Below are positions 11,525 to 22,544 of a stretch of DNA of 64,000 bases, piece by piece. This stretch comes from Apoda limacodes (taxonomy: Eukaryota; Arthropoda; Insecta; Lepidoptera; Limacodidae), in NCBI GenBank assembly GCA_946406115.1, contig OX291553.1:14327001-14391000 (forward strand). The letters are read 5' to 3'. The translations under genes and the position numbers were made by a program. The notes under the pieces are model-generated. The model was not told where the DNA came from and did no database searches. It was given only the letters and a program-made list of their open reading frames with translations. The first letter of the stretch is position 1. Every line of letters starts with the position of its first letter.

Positions 11525-11935
11525 CTGAGTGTTTAGCAGCGGATTTGGAGTTTACAGTGTTTATTAGCCAGGAACAGCCCACAACATCCGGTGTGTCTTC
11601 GACTCCCGGGTTTTAATATATTATTATTGTTTGAAAGTTATTTCGTTTTTTTATTAAGTAATAAATTAGCATTGAACCAATTCACAATCTAAGAAAGGGC
11701 ATTATTTTATTCATGTCTGTCGTCTTTTAATTTAAAAAGTAAAGAGGTGTCACCAAATTATACAATGTCATAGTGTTTTACATAAAACGTATGGGAGATC
11801 TTGTTGGGAGAGATTTAATTAAACATTTCATTCAAATTCGTTTTGTATTAAGTGCAAATCGATAAAATGTAATAGTGGTATTAATTAGCGTATGTTAGCG
11901 CCTTAAGCTAAAGTCCTTATTGGGTATTTAGGACA
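11525..11935. other. Unassigned spacer
   Basis: No gene or repeat recognised. Confidence 0.4.
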
Positions 11936-11938
11936 TAT

Positions 11939-12056
11939 AGTGGAACAAACTTTTCTGACCCGGGTATGGTCGCTTGTGTCCTGTAAGTTTACACTATTTT
12001 AATATGGCGACTGTAGTGCTGATTTTTAACCACTAGGTCAGTAAGTTTGTGGCACT
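11939..12056. mobile_element. MITE, family AGTGSMACAAACTTWCTGACC, copy 1 (118 bp)
   Basis: The left end AGTGGAACAAACTTTTCTGA and right end (reverse) AGTGCCACAAACTTACTGAC are inverted repeats of about 22 bp. The interior shares TTCACACTATTT-, ATATGGCGA- and TTTTTAACCA-like blocks with the copy at 25,769-25,896. Confidence 0.65.
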
Positions 12057-12059
12057 GTA

Positions 12060-12615
12060 GTTGTAACTAATCATAGTTGGTTTTGAAATTTGCACTAATT
12101 CAGTGGGTTACCTCTCGACGATCAATTTTGTTTTTGGTTTAAATTGCCATTAGATAAATAACTTTTAATACCTTTTTATGCCATTAATTGTTTTACAATT
12201 TTATCACATTTAAATGCAATGTTGTAAGTTTCTAAAAGTTTTGGCTCTAACTACGATAAAAGTTGAGATTTTTGTAAATAAAATAAGTCAGCCTATCTAA
12301 GGAATAATTTCTAAACAGTACCGTGATAATTATTTGATTGTTTGTTTGTTTGACTATTTTTTTAAGTAATTGAATTTGTCTTGGATACGAGCCTGACTTT
12401 TTATTTTTTAAAAGTAAGCTATCAAAAACCTGACACGACAAAGAAAAAAATATTTTTATACCAGTGTCTGTGGCCGAGCAAAGTTTCACAATGGCTCGTT
12501 AACGCGGTGAGTTGAGGCAGCTCTAAAATCTGACGAGCGCTGTGGAGGAAGGCTCTTGTCTTGTTATCGTGGAAAATATACTAGCTTTAAATCTACAAGC
12601 TGCAAACCAGAAAAC
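12060..12615. other. Unassigned AT-rich spacer
   Basis: The open frames here have no domain or motif. Confidence 0.4.
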
Positions 12616-12619
12616 ATTT

Positions 12620-12720
12620 ATTAGGGTTCCGTACCTGGGTCTTAAAGAGCTCCTATAACAAAGGCAACACTGTAAATTATCTGTATGTTTGACTGCTGTT
12701 CTGTTCGTATAGTGGGATTA
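12620..12720 (+). repeat. GGCCAAGTGCGAG-family, type 2 fragment
   Basis: TTAGGGTTCCGTACCTGGG followed by a GTATGTTTGACTGCTG-like line echoes the type 2 start at 51,108. Strongly decayed. Confidence 0.4.
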
Positions 12721-12763
12721 TCAATATAAATAAATACTTTCATAGCAAAGATGCAGTCAAACG

Positions 12764-12842
12764 ATGAACCTCGAGTCAGGACTTTAACTTGCAGCCGTTA
12801 CATTCCGTGTAAGCGCTCCACCATTGAGCTATCGAGTCTGGA
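12764..12842 (-). repeat. tRNA-like sequence (SINE head or tRNA pseudogene)
   Basis: Read in reverse, ATAGCTCAATGGTGGAGCG resembles a tRNA D-arm/A-box. About 40 bases on, the expected B-box is degenerate (AGTTAAAGTCC in place of GGTTCRANTCC). No stable cloverleaf can be drawn by eye, so this is a relic. Confidence 0.4.
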
Positions 12843-12916
12843 TGATAAAAAACCCAACAGCATATTATACGCTCGTTACGAACGCTACATACAACTGCTG
12901 CTGACTTATTGACTCT

Positions 12917-13115
12917 AACCTTCAAGGAGTTATAAACGAAGGAAGATTATTTCTTTGTATGTGTATTATATTGTATTTCTTAATTCTATGAAGATTTTGT
13001 GTGTTTGTAAGATTTATGTACTAGGACTTGTATGGTGAGATTATAAATCTTACCTTCATTATATACTACTATCTAGACCTATAAAGTTAACTAGACTTGT
13101 AAAACTACATTAGAC
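12917..13115 (+). repeat. Dispersed repeat, partner of 46,380-46,525; its 3' half repeated at 13,240-13,330
   Basis: The first half (TAACCTTCAAGGAG ... GATTTTGTGTGTTT) matches 46,430-46,525 in reverse complement. The second half (GGTGAGATTATAAATCTTACC ... ACTAGACTTGT) recurs as a direct repeat about 210 bp downstream (13,240-13,330). Non-coding; family unknown. Confidence 0.6.
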
Positions 13116-13239
13116 AATATAGGTCAGCAAGCTCATACAAGATTTACTTATTTTAGAAAATAAAGGAATATTTATTTATAGTAAAATTTTCCAAAATTAA
13201 TATTTAGGGGAATTCCCTCTAAACTGGGCTTTTTTCTCT

Positions 13240-13330
13240 GTCCTGTATAGTGAGACTATAAATCTTACCTTCTTGATATCTTACTATCTAGACCTATATA
13301 GTGAACTAGACTTGTCAAACTACATTAAAG
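13240..13330 (+). repeat. Direct repeat of 13,028-13,115
   Basis: Shares TATAAATCTTACCTTC, TACTATCTAGACCTATA and AACTAGACTTGT in the same order as the upstream copy. Confidence 0.7.
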
Positions 13331-13334
13331 TAGA

Positions 13335-13655
13335 TAGGAAGGACTTGTTCATAAATCCAATTAGTTGAATAAACAGTATAATGATAACGTTCAGGGTTGG
13401 CAGCAAGTGAAGATTCGGAAGATTAATTGCGTTGCTCGTACAAGCGTTCGTAATATATTGGCGCTGTTAAATTTTATAGAGAATTTTAATCGAGTAGATC
13501 TTAGTTGTAATTTCTTATGATTTGTTTCAATACCATTTTACTTTTGATATAGTCATTTCGCTGTTAAAGGGCTCTGTGATACATAATTAGTACTTTTTGT
13601 ACCTACCTATTTAGTTCGGTGAAGGAAAACATCGTCAGGAAACCTGAATACTTCA
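13335..13655. other. Unassigned spacer
   Basis: No gene or repeat recognised. Confidence 0.4.
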
Positions 13656-13660
13656 AAAAT

Positions 13661-13760
13661 AATAAAAAACCGGCCAAGTGCGAGTCGGACTCGCGCACCG
13701 AGGGGTTCCCTACAAACCTGTAAGTACATAAGTTAAAAATTTACGGTATATACGGGATAA
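13661..13760 (+). repeat. GGCCAAGTGCGAG-family head
   Basis: A clean head, CCGGCCAAGTGCGAGTCGGA, followed by CTCGCGCACCGAGGGGTTCC. The body is lost after about 90 bases. Confidence 0.75.
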
Positions 13761-13770
13761 CCCTAGTTCA

Positions 13771-13876
13771 CAATCCGCACTGGGCCCACGTGTGGACTGT
13801 GGCCCAAATCACCCTCGTTGCGGGTAGGCCGTGCCCCAACAGTGGGGCAACCAACAGTCAGGCTGATAAGGATGTA
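13771..13876 (+). mobile_element. RTE-type non-LTR retrotransposon 3' tail
   Basis: CAATCCGCACTGGGCCCACG ... GTGGACTGTGGCCC ... GTGCCCCAACAGTGGGGC ... AGGCTGATAAGGATG follows the order of the remembered RTE 3' end (GTGCCCAGCAGTGGGAC, then GGCTGATGATGATG). The ORF is absent. Confidence 0.65.
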
Positions 13877-13879
13877 CCT

Positions 13880-14090
13880 ACCTTTTTTTACCTTTAAGTG
13901 TGGTTCAATGGTTACACAAGTGTTATAACGTTGTTATTAATGTTTTTTCCTTATGCATAATAGGTTTATTAAAATAACTGATTTCTAAAAATAACTTTAC
14001 TTCCAATTGTCGCTGATTAGCGTGACAAGGAATGAATAAAGTATTATGATCGTCTAAAAATTGTTTAAATGGAGATTAGATTTGAAGTGT
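13880..14090. other. Unassigned spacer
   Basis: No feature recognised. Confidence 0.4.
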
Positions 14091-14095
14091 TAATA

Positions 14096-14152
14096 ACATA
14101 AAGCAAAACGGCATCCGGATGCGGTCCGATGTCGTTTTGCTTTGCTTTATGG
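14096..14152. repeat. Hairpin, about 20-bp stem
   Basis: CATAAAGCAAAACGGCATC pairs with GATGTCGTTTTGCTTT around a short GC-rich loop. The right arm also repeats GCTTTGCTTTATG. Confidence 0.65.
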
Positions 14153-14159
14153 TAAATGA

Positions 14160-14555
14160 AACATAAAAAAATTAGCTAATACTATAAAAAAATGCTTATT
14201 ATTTTAGACATAGCAGAGCATTATATTAAACTGAACTGACTCACCAACTTATCTGACTGGTGTCAGTGTTAGAAGCTTATCATTTTCGGTTTATTAGCTT
14301 TGGAAATAATGACGTCATGTTGTATGCCTACAGGGGATGTTTTAATAAACCTACTAGGATTAAAACCAATGCTGGTGTTGCAATACTCTCAGTTCTAGAA
14401 TACTCCTCAGGTTAAGGTCGTTCGAAAACTTTTATGCCTTTACACCAATTTTATAAAAACTAAGCTCGAGCATACCGTTTGCAAGTATATAGCCATACAG
14501 AGCCACAACATGGTGTTGAAAAACGAAGTTACCGTACGCAGTCCAGAAATTCTGT
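14160..14555. other. Unassigned spacer
   Basis: No gene recognised. Confidence 0.4.
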
Positions 14556-14559
14556 TTGG

Positions 14560-14905
14560 TTTAAGGGTTCCATACCCAGAGGGTACCAACGGGCCATTTT
14601 ACTTAGACTATGCTGGTCTGTCCGTCCATTAAAAGGCTCTATTTTTAGGCCGAAGATGGTTGAAGCCAGAATTTTTCACAGAATATGTGTTATAATGGGG
14701 GATTATCTAACAAATAATAAAAAGTTGTAATTTAAGGGGAGTACCCATACAAGCACGTTTTCGTTGTTTTTGCTCTATGGTTATAACAGAAAGACATACA
14801 AACTTCAAACTTACAGTTCAAAATAGTGTGAACGTTAGAATATAACAACAAATAATGAAAATCGCCCAAGTGTGAGACGGACCCAAGCAATTACTATTTT
14901 AAATT
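14560..14905 (-). repeat. GGCCAAGTGCGAG-family, decayed type 2 copy
   Basis: GGTTCCATACCCAGAGGGTA, then CTATGCTGGTCTGTCCGTCC, a TTTTCACAGAATATGTG line and AAGGGGAGTACCCATACAAG run in the same order as in the type 2 copies at 40,928-41,300 and 51,108-51,384. The open frame across it is chance. A separate plus-strand head relic (GCCCAAGTGTGAGACGGACC) closes the stretch at about 14,865. Confidence 0.55.
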
Positions 14906-14970
14906 ACCGGTACAGCTAACTAGTTTATCATTAAAAGATACAGTAACATTTATTTGTTGGAAACGATATT

Positions 14971-15018
14971 CAAAGTTAGGCAACGTCGGGCTTGGTCAGT
15001 ACTTGGATGGGAGACCGC
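14971..15018 (+). pseudogene. 5S rRNA-derived fragment
   Basis: AAAGTTAGGCAACGTCGGGC and TTGGTCAGTACTTGGATGGG followed by AGACCGC match the conserved 3' half of eukaryotic 5S rRNA (GAAGTTAAGCAACGTCGGGC onward in the usual gene). The 5' half and the closing helix are missing. About a dozen bases on comes a T-run. It is either a truncated 5S pseudogene or the head of a 5S-derived (SINE3-type) retroposon. It cannot give a functional 5S RNA. Confidence 0.75.
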
Positions 15019-15049
15019 TAAGCGGCACACTTTTTTTTGTTCGTGTTTG

Positions 15050-15340
15050 TAAATTACTTTAATGGTGGTACGGAACCCTTGGTGTGCGAGACATTAAGGT
15101 CACCACCATTGACATAGAGAACTGGACAGCGCATTTCCTAGCCAGCTGTAAAAAAAATATCATAAAAGTGTGACAGGCACGTAGCGAACGTGTGGTGTCT
15201 TGTCTATGAGTAAAGATACCACAGGTTAACTTTGTCTCTTTCTGAAGTGAAGCCAACTTCATGAGCCTATTGCGCGCAGTCCATAGCATCGATTACAGAA
15301 CTGCGATTCTATGGTCACTACTCACATCTCAGATAAGTTG
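15050..15340. other. Unassigned spacer
   Basis: Starts with TGGTACGGAACCCTTGGTGT, a possible remnant of the GGCCAAGTGCGAG family. The rest is not recognised. Confidence 0.4.
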
Positions 15341-15342
15341 GT

Positions 15343-15345
<3 letters not shown>

Positions 15346-15424
<79 letters not shown>
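15346..15424. repeat. TA dinucleotide microsatellite
   Basis: About 39 uninterrupted TA units. Confidence 0.95.
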
Positions 15425-15427
<3 letters not shown>

Positions 15428-15611
15428 GTGGCCATCGCATGCTTCAGCATCTAAACGCATGGACAAGCTCAATGAAGGCTGGTATATGAATTACTAACAC
15501 ATTAGGGAATATAGTAATCTATATTCTGTAATTTACTTGACATTTTGTAGTTTCTGTTATAGCATTCTCATTATTAGTTATTTAAATTATTTACAAAAAC
15601 TTCCAAATAAA

Positions 15612-15960
15612 GCCGGCCAAATGCGTGTCGCTCATGCAATAAGTAAGGGTTCCGCAGAATGCAAATTATTAACATTTTATAAAATGTTTTAAAAAACTTA
15701 CAAACCGATTCTGAAAGTTTTTATCGTATTTTTTTTCTACTTTTAGGTCAAGCGGTCCAAAAGTTTTTTAACTTTCAACTCGCAAAATATAAATCATAGA
15801 AAAAAGTTTCTTAAAATATCAAATTATTTAATTAATTGTATAGTGTAATGGTACTCCGCATGATGGGGTCCACGAAAAAAAAAATGTCCCTCGGTTCAAT
15901 GTATGGAGAGCTACGCCTAAATTTATTTTTCTCAATTACCATATCACATCTGTATGGCGG
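15612..15960 (+). repeat. GGCCAAGTGCGAG-family, divergent copy
   Basis: The head GCCGGCCAAATGCGTGTCG is followed by AAGGGTTCCGCAG. The body differs from types 1 and 2 and ends unclearly. Confidence 0.5.
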
Positions 15961-15964
15961 TTCA

Positions 15965-16680
15965 CAAAAGACACATCTCTGTAAAATTTAATTATAATTT
16001 AAACAAAGACAGCATCATAAGGCAGCATTTATAAGGGTTTTGTTTTGACCATTTGGCTACAGAATTTATAAATTTATTCATTAAATACATACTACAATAC
16101 TTTAATTAAATGCTATTTGTGTATAGGTAGATATAAAAAATAGTTAACTGACGGTATCAAAACTAACCGCGAGGAAACAGCCTTTATAACTTTTTAAACT
16201 TTCGCGGTTGTTATTAAAATGTTTGTATGTTTTGGGTTGGTTAATTGTAAAGGTGAACCACTGGGTTAGATTGGGATTGAGCACACCACACCGCTTTTAC
16301 TTCCTCAGTTCACCCGTGAAGATGGCGCATGCAACTGTGGCGAAATATCGGGAACTCAACAAATCCAATCGTGGTAACCTTGAAACATATCATCATTATA
16401 TTATAACAGCCTATATATTATAAAGCGCACAAGTTTTTCTTTATCTCATAGAATAATCTCCATAAATCTACAAGTAAAGATCAAATTATTTAACCCTTAT
16501 AGAGGTGTGCGTGTTTTACTTCAATTATAAGTGACATTTATACCCGATTTGTGACGAGGTAATGCATGGGTTTTTTCTGTAGCTAACTAGTTTGCTGTTT
16601 ATTTTTATATTATACAAAAAGTTTTTATGTGGAAATGGAAAAGGTAAGGTATCTACAACGGCCAGTGATGATATTTTTTT
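15965..16680. other. Unassigned spacer
   Basis: No motif-bearing frame or named repeat. Confidence 0.4.
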
Positions 16681-16689
16681 GAAGGTGAA

Positions 16690-17290
16690 GAAAATGTGAA
16701 AATTAGCCAAGTGCGTATCGTACACTCTTAAGTTATGGTTCTTAAGTTATGGTTCTGTAGAGTGACAGTTTTAGCATATATTTGAAAAAGTTGGGCATTG
16801 ATTTGGTTCAAAAAAAATTATATTTTTGATTTAATTAGTAACTGGTTTCGAAAAAAGAAGTAATGTTATTATCTGAAAACTGGGTTTTAGAAGAAGAAAT
16901 ATTTTTCTTTTTTTTGAAAGTGGCTGAAGGGTTTTCTATTTATCGAATTATTTTATCGTAATTTTTTTTTTTCATTTTATTAAGACACAATTTTTTTAAC
17001 CTTGGAAGCTTAAAGAAAATGTCGCTAAAAACTGGGTGTTTAACATGGATATTATGAAGGTATGTATTTTTTTATTTATTGCTATTATTATTACTCGGTT
17101 ATAGAGTAATGTAGATATAGAGAGCGAGCCTAGAAAATAGCTTTTCTTAATTTTATTACTGTATAGCGGTTTTCATAAGATACCTTCCTGTTAAATTTTA
17201 TAAGAATCGATGAAAAGGCGGCGTTATTTGGATGTGACATACGGACACGGATAGACGTAGGTACAGATTATAATGAAATTATAAGGATTC
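16690..17290 (+). repeat. GGCCAAGTGCGAG-family, decayed copy
   Basis: The head relic TAGCCAAGTGCGTATCG is followed by an exact 16-bp direct duplication (CTTAAGTTATGGTTCT type, 16,727-16,759). The body has the AAGCTTAAAG and ATACGGACACGGATAGACG lines typical of the family. Boundaries are approximate. Confidence 0.45.
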
Positions 17291-17294
17291 AGTT

Positions 17295-17640
17295 TTTGTC
17301 ATTTGGCTTCAGAACCATGCTGTTCTTTAGTAATTCTCTCTTCTAAAATACTCTTAAAAATATCACACCTCCTTCCATCTCGTCAACCATTTGTAACACA
17401 AGATTCCAATAAAATCTTTTACTCAAACATGCTACGATATGAAAATTGCACTTGCAGTACAGTATCAGAGAGCGTCCCGCAATCTTTAATCCGTCCACTG
17501 AAGCGCGGCGAATTGGCGGCAAAATTACCTAAACTATTTTTATTAGTGTCAATTCAATTGTCAATATAATTAGTTTTTTTACACGCATGTTTGAGAAAAG
17601 CACTATACAAGCCTTGGCCTCAAATGAGCATAACCGGACT
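17295..17640. other. Unassigned spacer
   Basis: An 88-codon open frame here has no recognisable domain and I do not call it. Confidence 0.35.
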
Positions 17641-17642
17641 CT

Positions 17643-17980
17643 GTGATGCGTGTCTCGGCTATAGCGGTTACCGTAGCCTATGGACGCTTGCAACACCTGG
17701 GGCATCACGTCATATCACTCGCGCGGTGCCTTACAAAGAACCCCATACCTAAGAGCTCATTCCACAACCTAAGCGTTCGCGGGAGGAAGTTTCTCTCAAA
17801 CTGTACGCGACCATTTATGTTCTAAATTGTGAGAATGAATTCCCTGCCGACTGCGAGCGATGCGATGGTAGAAAGTAGCCGTGGGCATCATTTTGAACAA
17901 CTTCTCAAAACACATCCCATTATACAAGCGGTAGAGCACACACAGGGAGGTAAAGTCTCTACTCAGACTTAGGAGTTTCC
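17643..17980 (-). pseudogene. CR1/Zenon-like non-LTR element, ORF2 C-terminus and 3' UTR
   Basis: Read in reverse, the coding relic contains KMMPTATFYHRIARSRQ and KWSRTV, matching the C-terminal region after the RT of lepidopteran CR1-like elements. It is followed by the 3' non-coding block GTTGCAAGCGTCCATAGGCT (17,676-17,695) shared with all CR1 tails in this window. In-frame stops show it is dead, and the terminal poly(A) part is not preserved. Confidence 0.65.
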
Positions 17981-17984
17981 AAAT

Positions 17985-18720
17985 TTTGTAACTTTATGTT
18001 ATCTAGTAACGTTAACCCATCTTTTACAAAAAGTTGTAAGTACTGCTTTCCCGTCATATTTCGTCTGATTTCGTTTTTCTTTGCTCCTTACGAAAGCAAA
18101 ATTATTCATATTTTAATACCCCTCATTATAAGATATTGCATAAAAAACTATAATGTTTGTTATACCAAATAAACCTACAAGCAAAAAAAGATTTTTCTTA
18201 ACATTTTTATTGCAATTACTAAATCTTTTAATTCTACTTTAGTCGGTTTCTGAAATTTGTATTTTATTGTATTAGCTTACTCAAGTTTTATGTAGTAACT
18301 TAGATTGGTATGGCTAATAATTAGTGGTGTAGTGTCTGATATTGTGCAATATAAAAGAAAATTACAGGTCACAAAATTGAAAACTCCGCCGTGAGGGCCC
18401 ACAGTTACAAGGAAAAGCGTGATGGATGAAACAATATGTTAGTTTGTCACGCATATTGTTAGCGTAAGTCGACAGTTTGGTATCGTAAAATTAACAATCT
18501 TAATTGGACTAAAATTACAAAAATAACAATAAATTCTATTATAATGTTATTAGTCAGCTGTAATGCAAAATAATATGACAGAAAATTAAGTTAAGAAATA
18601 GGACAAATCCCAGCATGTCATTAAAATGAATTTAGATTAGTAGGTCTATTAAAGTATTTATAAGAATATCTAAATTGAATAGTACTATTTTGTCAATGAT
18701 AGTATGTTTTAACTGATTAT
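17985..18720. other. Unassigned AT-rich spacer
   Basis: No gene or repeat recognised. Confidence 0.4.
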
Positions 18721-18724
18721 ATGG

Positions 18725-18990
18725 TATATAAGTCAGAAAGGAGAAGGTAAAATTTTGAGAAACAAAATGAATTTTTTTTTATTTTAGTTTTAAAAAAGTC
18801 AATGCTAAAATAAATGTAAAGCAAAAAAAATGGTAGTTATACATCATGTAAAATAATATATGAAGGGGGAGACAAAGTGAAAAAAAAGGAACCAAATTTT
18901 TGATATAAATATAATATTTTTGGATATTACACACAGCGCCATCTGGTTCCAAACTAAGCAAAACAAACAACGGATATAAATATAAAAAAA
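18725..18990. repeat. Lepidopteran-type repeat with GCGCCATCTGGTTCCAAACT
   Basis: The GCGCCATCTGGTTCCAAACT block (about 18,938-18,957) is one I remember as a recurrent lepidopteran repeat. Extent and class are uncertain. Confidence 0.35.
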
Positions 18991-19144
18991 ATTATATTTA
19001 TATGTATTATATTTTATATATATTTTGTAAATAACACATATTACAAATAGAAAACATTTATGTTTGCCTTGAGTCCCGAAGTTTAATAATGTTTGTCGAA
19101 GCTACGCCCCTCGATTCTGCAGTACCTACTGAACCAAATACTCC

Positions 19145-19565
19145 GTGTATTTTACTAATGCAATAAACGCGAAAGTTTTTAAGCAAGTATGTTTGTTAAG
19201 TATTTTAATGTTCTGTGGTTTGTTACTTTTTTACGCCACAAAAACTAAATCAGTTTTGCTGAAATTCATAATGGGAATATTTGAATTAACGCTTAAGTTG
19301 GTACTGTTTATGCCGGAAAATTTAAATGTTCCTATAGGGAAAACTATAAGAGAATTCCTACAGCTATAGCTTAATATAGCAAACTTCCTTACTAATAATA
19401 AAGGAGTAATTTTAAGAATTTGATGTACCTACCAAGTGTCATTCTCACAATTTAGAAGGATCTAACGACGCCTCTCAAGCTAAAATCCATCAAGCCGTTT
19501 AGGCTACAGAGCGTGCCAAATTCATACATACACACGAAAATCATAACCCTCTTTCCGGCGCAATC
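19145..19565 (+). repeat. Repeat of unknown class (not a gene)
   Basis: A 74-codon frame at 19,145-19,369 runs through phrases such as CTAAATCAGTTTTGCTGAAA and AAATGTTCCTATAGGGAAAA, followed by TAACGACGCCTCTCAAGCTA. These resemble repeat text rather than coding sequence, so I reject the gene and keep the repeat. Confidence 0.4.
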
Positions 19566-19566
19566 G

Positions 19567-20248
19567 GTTCAAAAAGTCGGCTAAGTGCGAGTCTAGCTCG
19601 TGCAGCGAGGGTTCAGTACAAACTTATTACGTGTAGATAGTTCTTTCATCATGAGATCAAGTGTCACAGATTTATGATCAATGTTTGGATTTTTTCCTTT
19701 ATTAGTGATGCAACATCTTATTCTTGCCAAATTTCATTATTCTAGGTCAACAGGAAGTACCCCATAGGTTTTAATTAATTTGTGTCAGATTATGCGACAA
19801 AGTTTACCGTATTTTCGGTAAATTTTTTTATTGCACTGACTTGGAAGCTTCAAAAAAAAGAACTTTAGAATTTGATATTAATTTCAACTTGATACCTCCA
19901 AGCGTTTTTGAGCAAAAGGGTCTTCACAGGCAGACAGACAAACTTTTTAATGTGTTATAACTACAAATTTTCCTATATATGTGATGTAAGATCTTGCTTA
20001 GTGTCAAATTTTATACTTCTAGGACAACGGGAAGTAAACAAAAAGTTTTGATTTATTTGTGAATGCCCAAATATGCGACCAAAATGGCCGTATTTTTTTA
20101 TTGCAGCTTTTTTTTACGGCTTCAAGATACCGTAGATCTTAGTAGTTAATATTAATTTTAACTTGACACCTTAACACATTCCTAAGAAAAACGGTCTTGA
20201 TAGACATACTTACAGACGGACAACAAGGATCCTATAAGGGTTACGGTA
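19567..20248 (+). repeat. GGCCAAGTGCGAG-family, type 1, full length with two internal units
   Basis: The head is GTCGGCTAAGTGCGAGTC; the end is AAGGATCCTATAAGGGTTAC. Inside, a block of roughly 280 bp occurs twice: GTGATGCAACATCTTATTCT... / GTGATGTAAGATCTTGCTTA..., a GACAACGGGAAGTA-like line, a GGCTTC or AGCTTCAA line, and a run of GACAGACAAAC-like bases at about 19,930 and 20,200. The 49.5-kb copy has four such units. Confidence 0.65.
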
Positions 20249-20249
20249 T

Positions 20250-20780
20250 GTAAATATCTGGTAAGATTTAACAAACAAAATAAAACTTCAAATTTCACAG
20301 GTTTAATTCTTACCTTATTTAATTAAATAATTTAACAAATTTTCTTGGATAAATCAGACAGCTCTTTTTAATTTAAGTTTAAGAATAAGTTTATTTTTAA
20401 TAATAGAAATAATAAGTACCCAAACTTTATTTTTGTAAGTAGTAATTCTTATGTCATTAAACTTTTATGTTGTGCACAAATGTAAGAGCAACACGCAATA
20501 GCATCATTTGTATCAGTTTATAAAAGAACATCCTTTAATATTTTAACCTACTTCAAAAAAGACAAGATTTTTAATTCTTCACAATTTTTATGTATGTTAT
20601 TCGATTACTTGAAGATGGCTGGACCGATTTGGAAAATTTCTTTTTTTGTTTGAGTTGGTATACTTTTAAGGTGTGGTACTTTTAGGTGTTCCTGCTGACC
20701 TTCTTCAAGTATTGACCTTGATGACGGCACTAAAATAGAAGGCAACTAAAAATTGAAAACTAAAATAAAAAAATACCGAC
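20250..20780. other. Unassigned AT-rich spacer
   Basis: Only a short Helitron-like line (GATGGCTGGACCGATTTGG, near 20,612). No gene. Confidence 0.35.
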
Positions 20781-20785
20781 TTCAC

Positions 20786-21084
20786 ATTGACTAAAAAGTA
20801 AAAAAATAAGCCTCTAAAGCAGACTTATATGGCAAAACATTTAGCTACGTGTTTTATTCGCCTTGTAGTCGATTGCCAATACCCCTAAAGCAGACAAACT
20901 GACACAACGATAATCTACAGTTCCTTTGCCTTAATGTCGAATGCCAACATAACTTTTATAATAAGTATAACTTACTTACTTGTCTTTATTTTTAGCAATT
21001 GACTTTAAGGCGAATAAAACATGTAGCCTCATGTTTTTATATATAACCCTGCTTTAGGGGCTTATTTTTCACTTTTTAGTCAAT
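20786..21084. mobile_element. Foldback element, arms about 95 bp (299 bp)
   Basis: ATTGACTAAAAAG at the left end and CTTTTTAGTCAAT at the right end begin arms that stay complementary for about 95 bases: TAAGCCTCTAAAGCAG against CTGCTTTAGGGGCTTA, and GTGTTTTATTCGCCTT against AAGGCGAATAAAACAT. The loop is about 110 bp and non-coding. A transcript would fold into a long hairpin. No target duplication is obvious. Confidence 0.75.
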
Positions 21085-21089
21085 AGAAA

Positions 21090-21705
21090 AAATAATTTAT
21101 TTCTTACACAAATTATGATCACGACTTTGAATGCATTATGCAAGAAAAACAAATAATAATTTATCTTTTTTTTTAATTTTTTTTCTTCTAACGATTAAAA
21201 ACAATCACGACGCTACCTCAACAGTTAATAACAGTTTAACGCTCGAACCTTTTACCGATGGTATTCCGTCCCCAATGTTAATGGTGGTGAGCCGTTGCCG
21301 TATTCTGGGCGTATCAAGGTGTCCCTACTGGAAATTAGATCCAGGGCTTTCGACATGCAGTCTACTGTACTGCGCCACGGGCACCGCTTACCATTAATTT
21401 AAATTTTATTAAATTGCAATTGTGCACGATTTTAGCTGGATTCAATAGTAGTCTTGTGACGTGTTTTGTAATGTAGCTTTTAAATTCAGTATTACATACA
21501 TTTTAATTTTGAGTTGTTAAGGTGAATCCGGCTTATTTTTTGTCATACAAACTGCATTATATTAAATATTATTTGCTATGAATTTTTCGCTACTTCAAAC
21601 GTGATAATATCATACAACGCTATAAACTACAATCGCAAAGCGCATATTCATTCATAAAATTCCAGTAAATTATTAAATAACCAAAGTTTTAATGAACTAA
21701 TTAAA
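21090..21705. other. Unassigned AT-rich spacer
   Basis: No supportable gene. An 88-codon frame at 21,131-21,397 has no motif. Confidence 0.35.
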
Positions 21706-21710
21706 TGTTT

Positions 21711-21818
21711 AACGCGCGAGTGATACCCCTGGTGTTACAAGCGTCCATAGGCCACGGTGACAGCTTACCATCAGGTGGACCATGTGCTTGTTTGCCACCT
21801 TAGTGGTAAAAAAAATGT
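21711..21818 (+). mobile_element. CR1/Zenon-like 3' end
   Basis: ACGCGCGAGTGATACCCCTG, GTGTTACAAGCGTCCATAGG, CCATCAGGTGGACC, then TTGCCACCTTAGTGGTA and an A-run. Inserted 5'-truncated in + orientation. Confidence 0.8.
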
Positions 21819-21819
21819 A

Positions 21820-22540
21820 TAATATCAACAAAAGCTCTGGTTCTGTGGAATTTAATTAATGAATATGCTTTTTCCGACAATAATAAAAAGCAGTATCCGG
21901 TAATAACGCATTTTACGCAGTGTTGCTTAATATAGTTATTCAGTGTCCCAAAGGTTGTGGGGGGAAAATCTGATTCGAATTTACCTTAAGAAACAAAAAA
22001 ATTACAAAACACTCACAAATAGACTTCTTACACACATTTTGTGTTATTTGTGATAGAGAAGGGAATAGTTTTTTGAGCTAATTAGAAAACCTAGAAAAGA
22101 AAAGCTAATAAAAGACAAGCTTCAAAGTTTTTAAAAACATTATATAATAATCATTAAATCTAGTCTATATTGAGTTTCATTTCATTAATTACATTTAATT
22201 TAATTGAGATAACCCTGCTATTGAATACCTATAGTTTAAAGGTTAAATCGTTATCGAGCGTAAGAGAATATTTCCATCCAAGTGAAGATGTATAGGTAAT
22301 TATGATTAGAAACATTAAACCGTTCGATATTTAATTAACACGAAGTGTAACATGAACAACCAATATATTAGTAACAGCCTATAACTTCATACCATAAGTA
22401 AATGCTAGTTAAAACAATAAAGATTTTGCCACAGCTTCGTCCACGCTGAACCAAGTCTCAATCGCGGATGTGGTGTCCTGGATAGTGTTCTCTCGCTTTT
22501 TTAAGAGCGTAAGCAAATATTTGAGAAAAGTAAAATCTAG
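21820..22540. other. Unassigned AT-rich spacer
   Basis: No gene or repeat recognised. Confidence 0.4.
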
Positions 22541-22544
22541 GTAA

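Noticed and set aside
19145..19369. Possible small membrane protein
   Set aside because: Hydrophobic stretch, but the nucleotide text looks like a dispersed repeat and there is no splice or start context.
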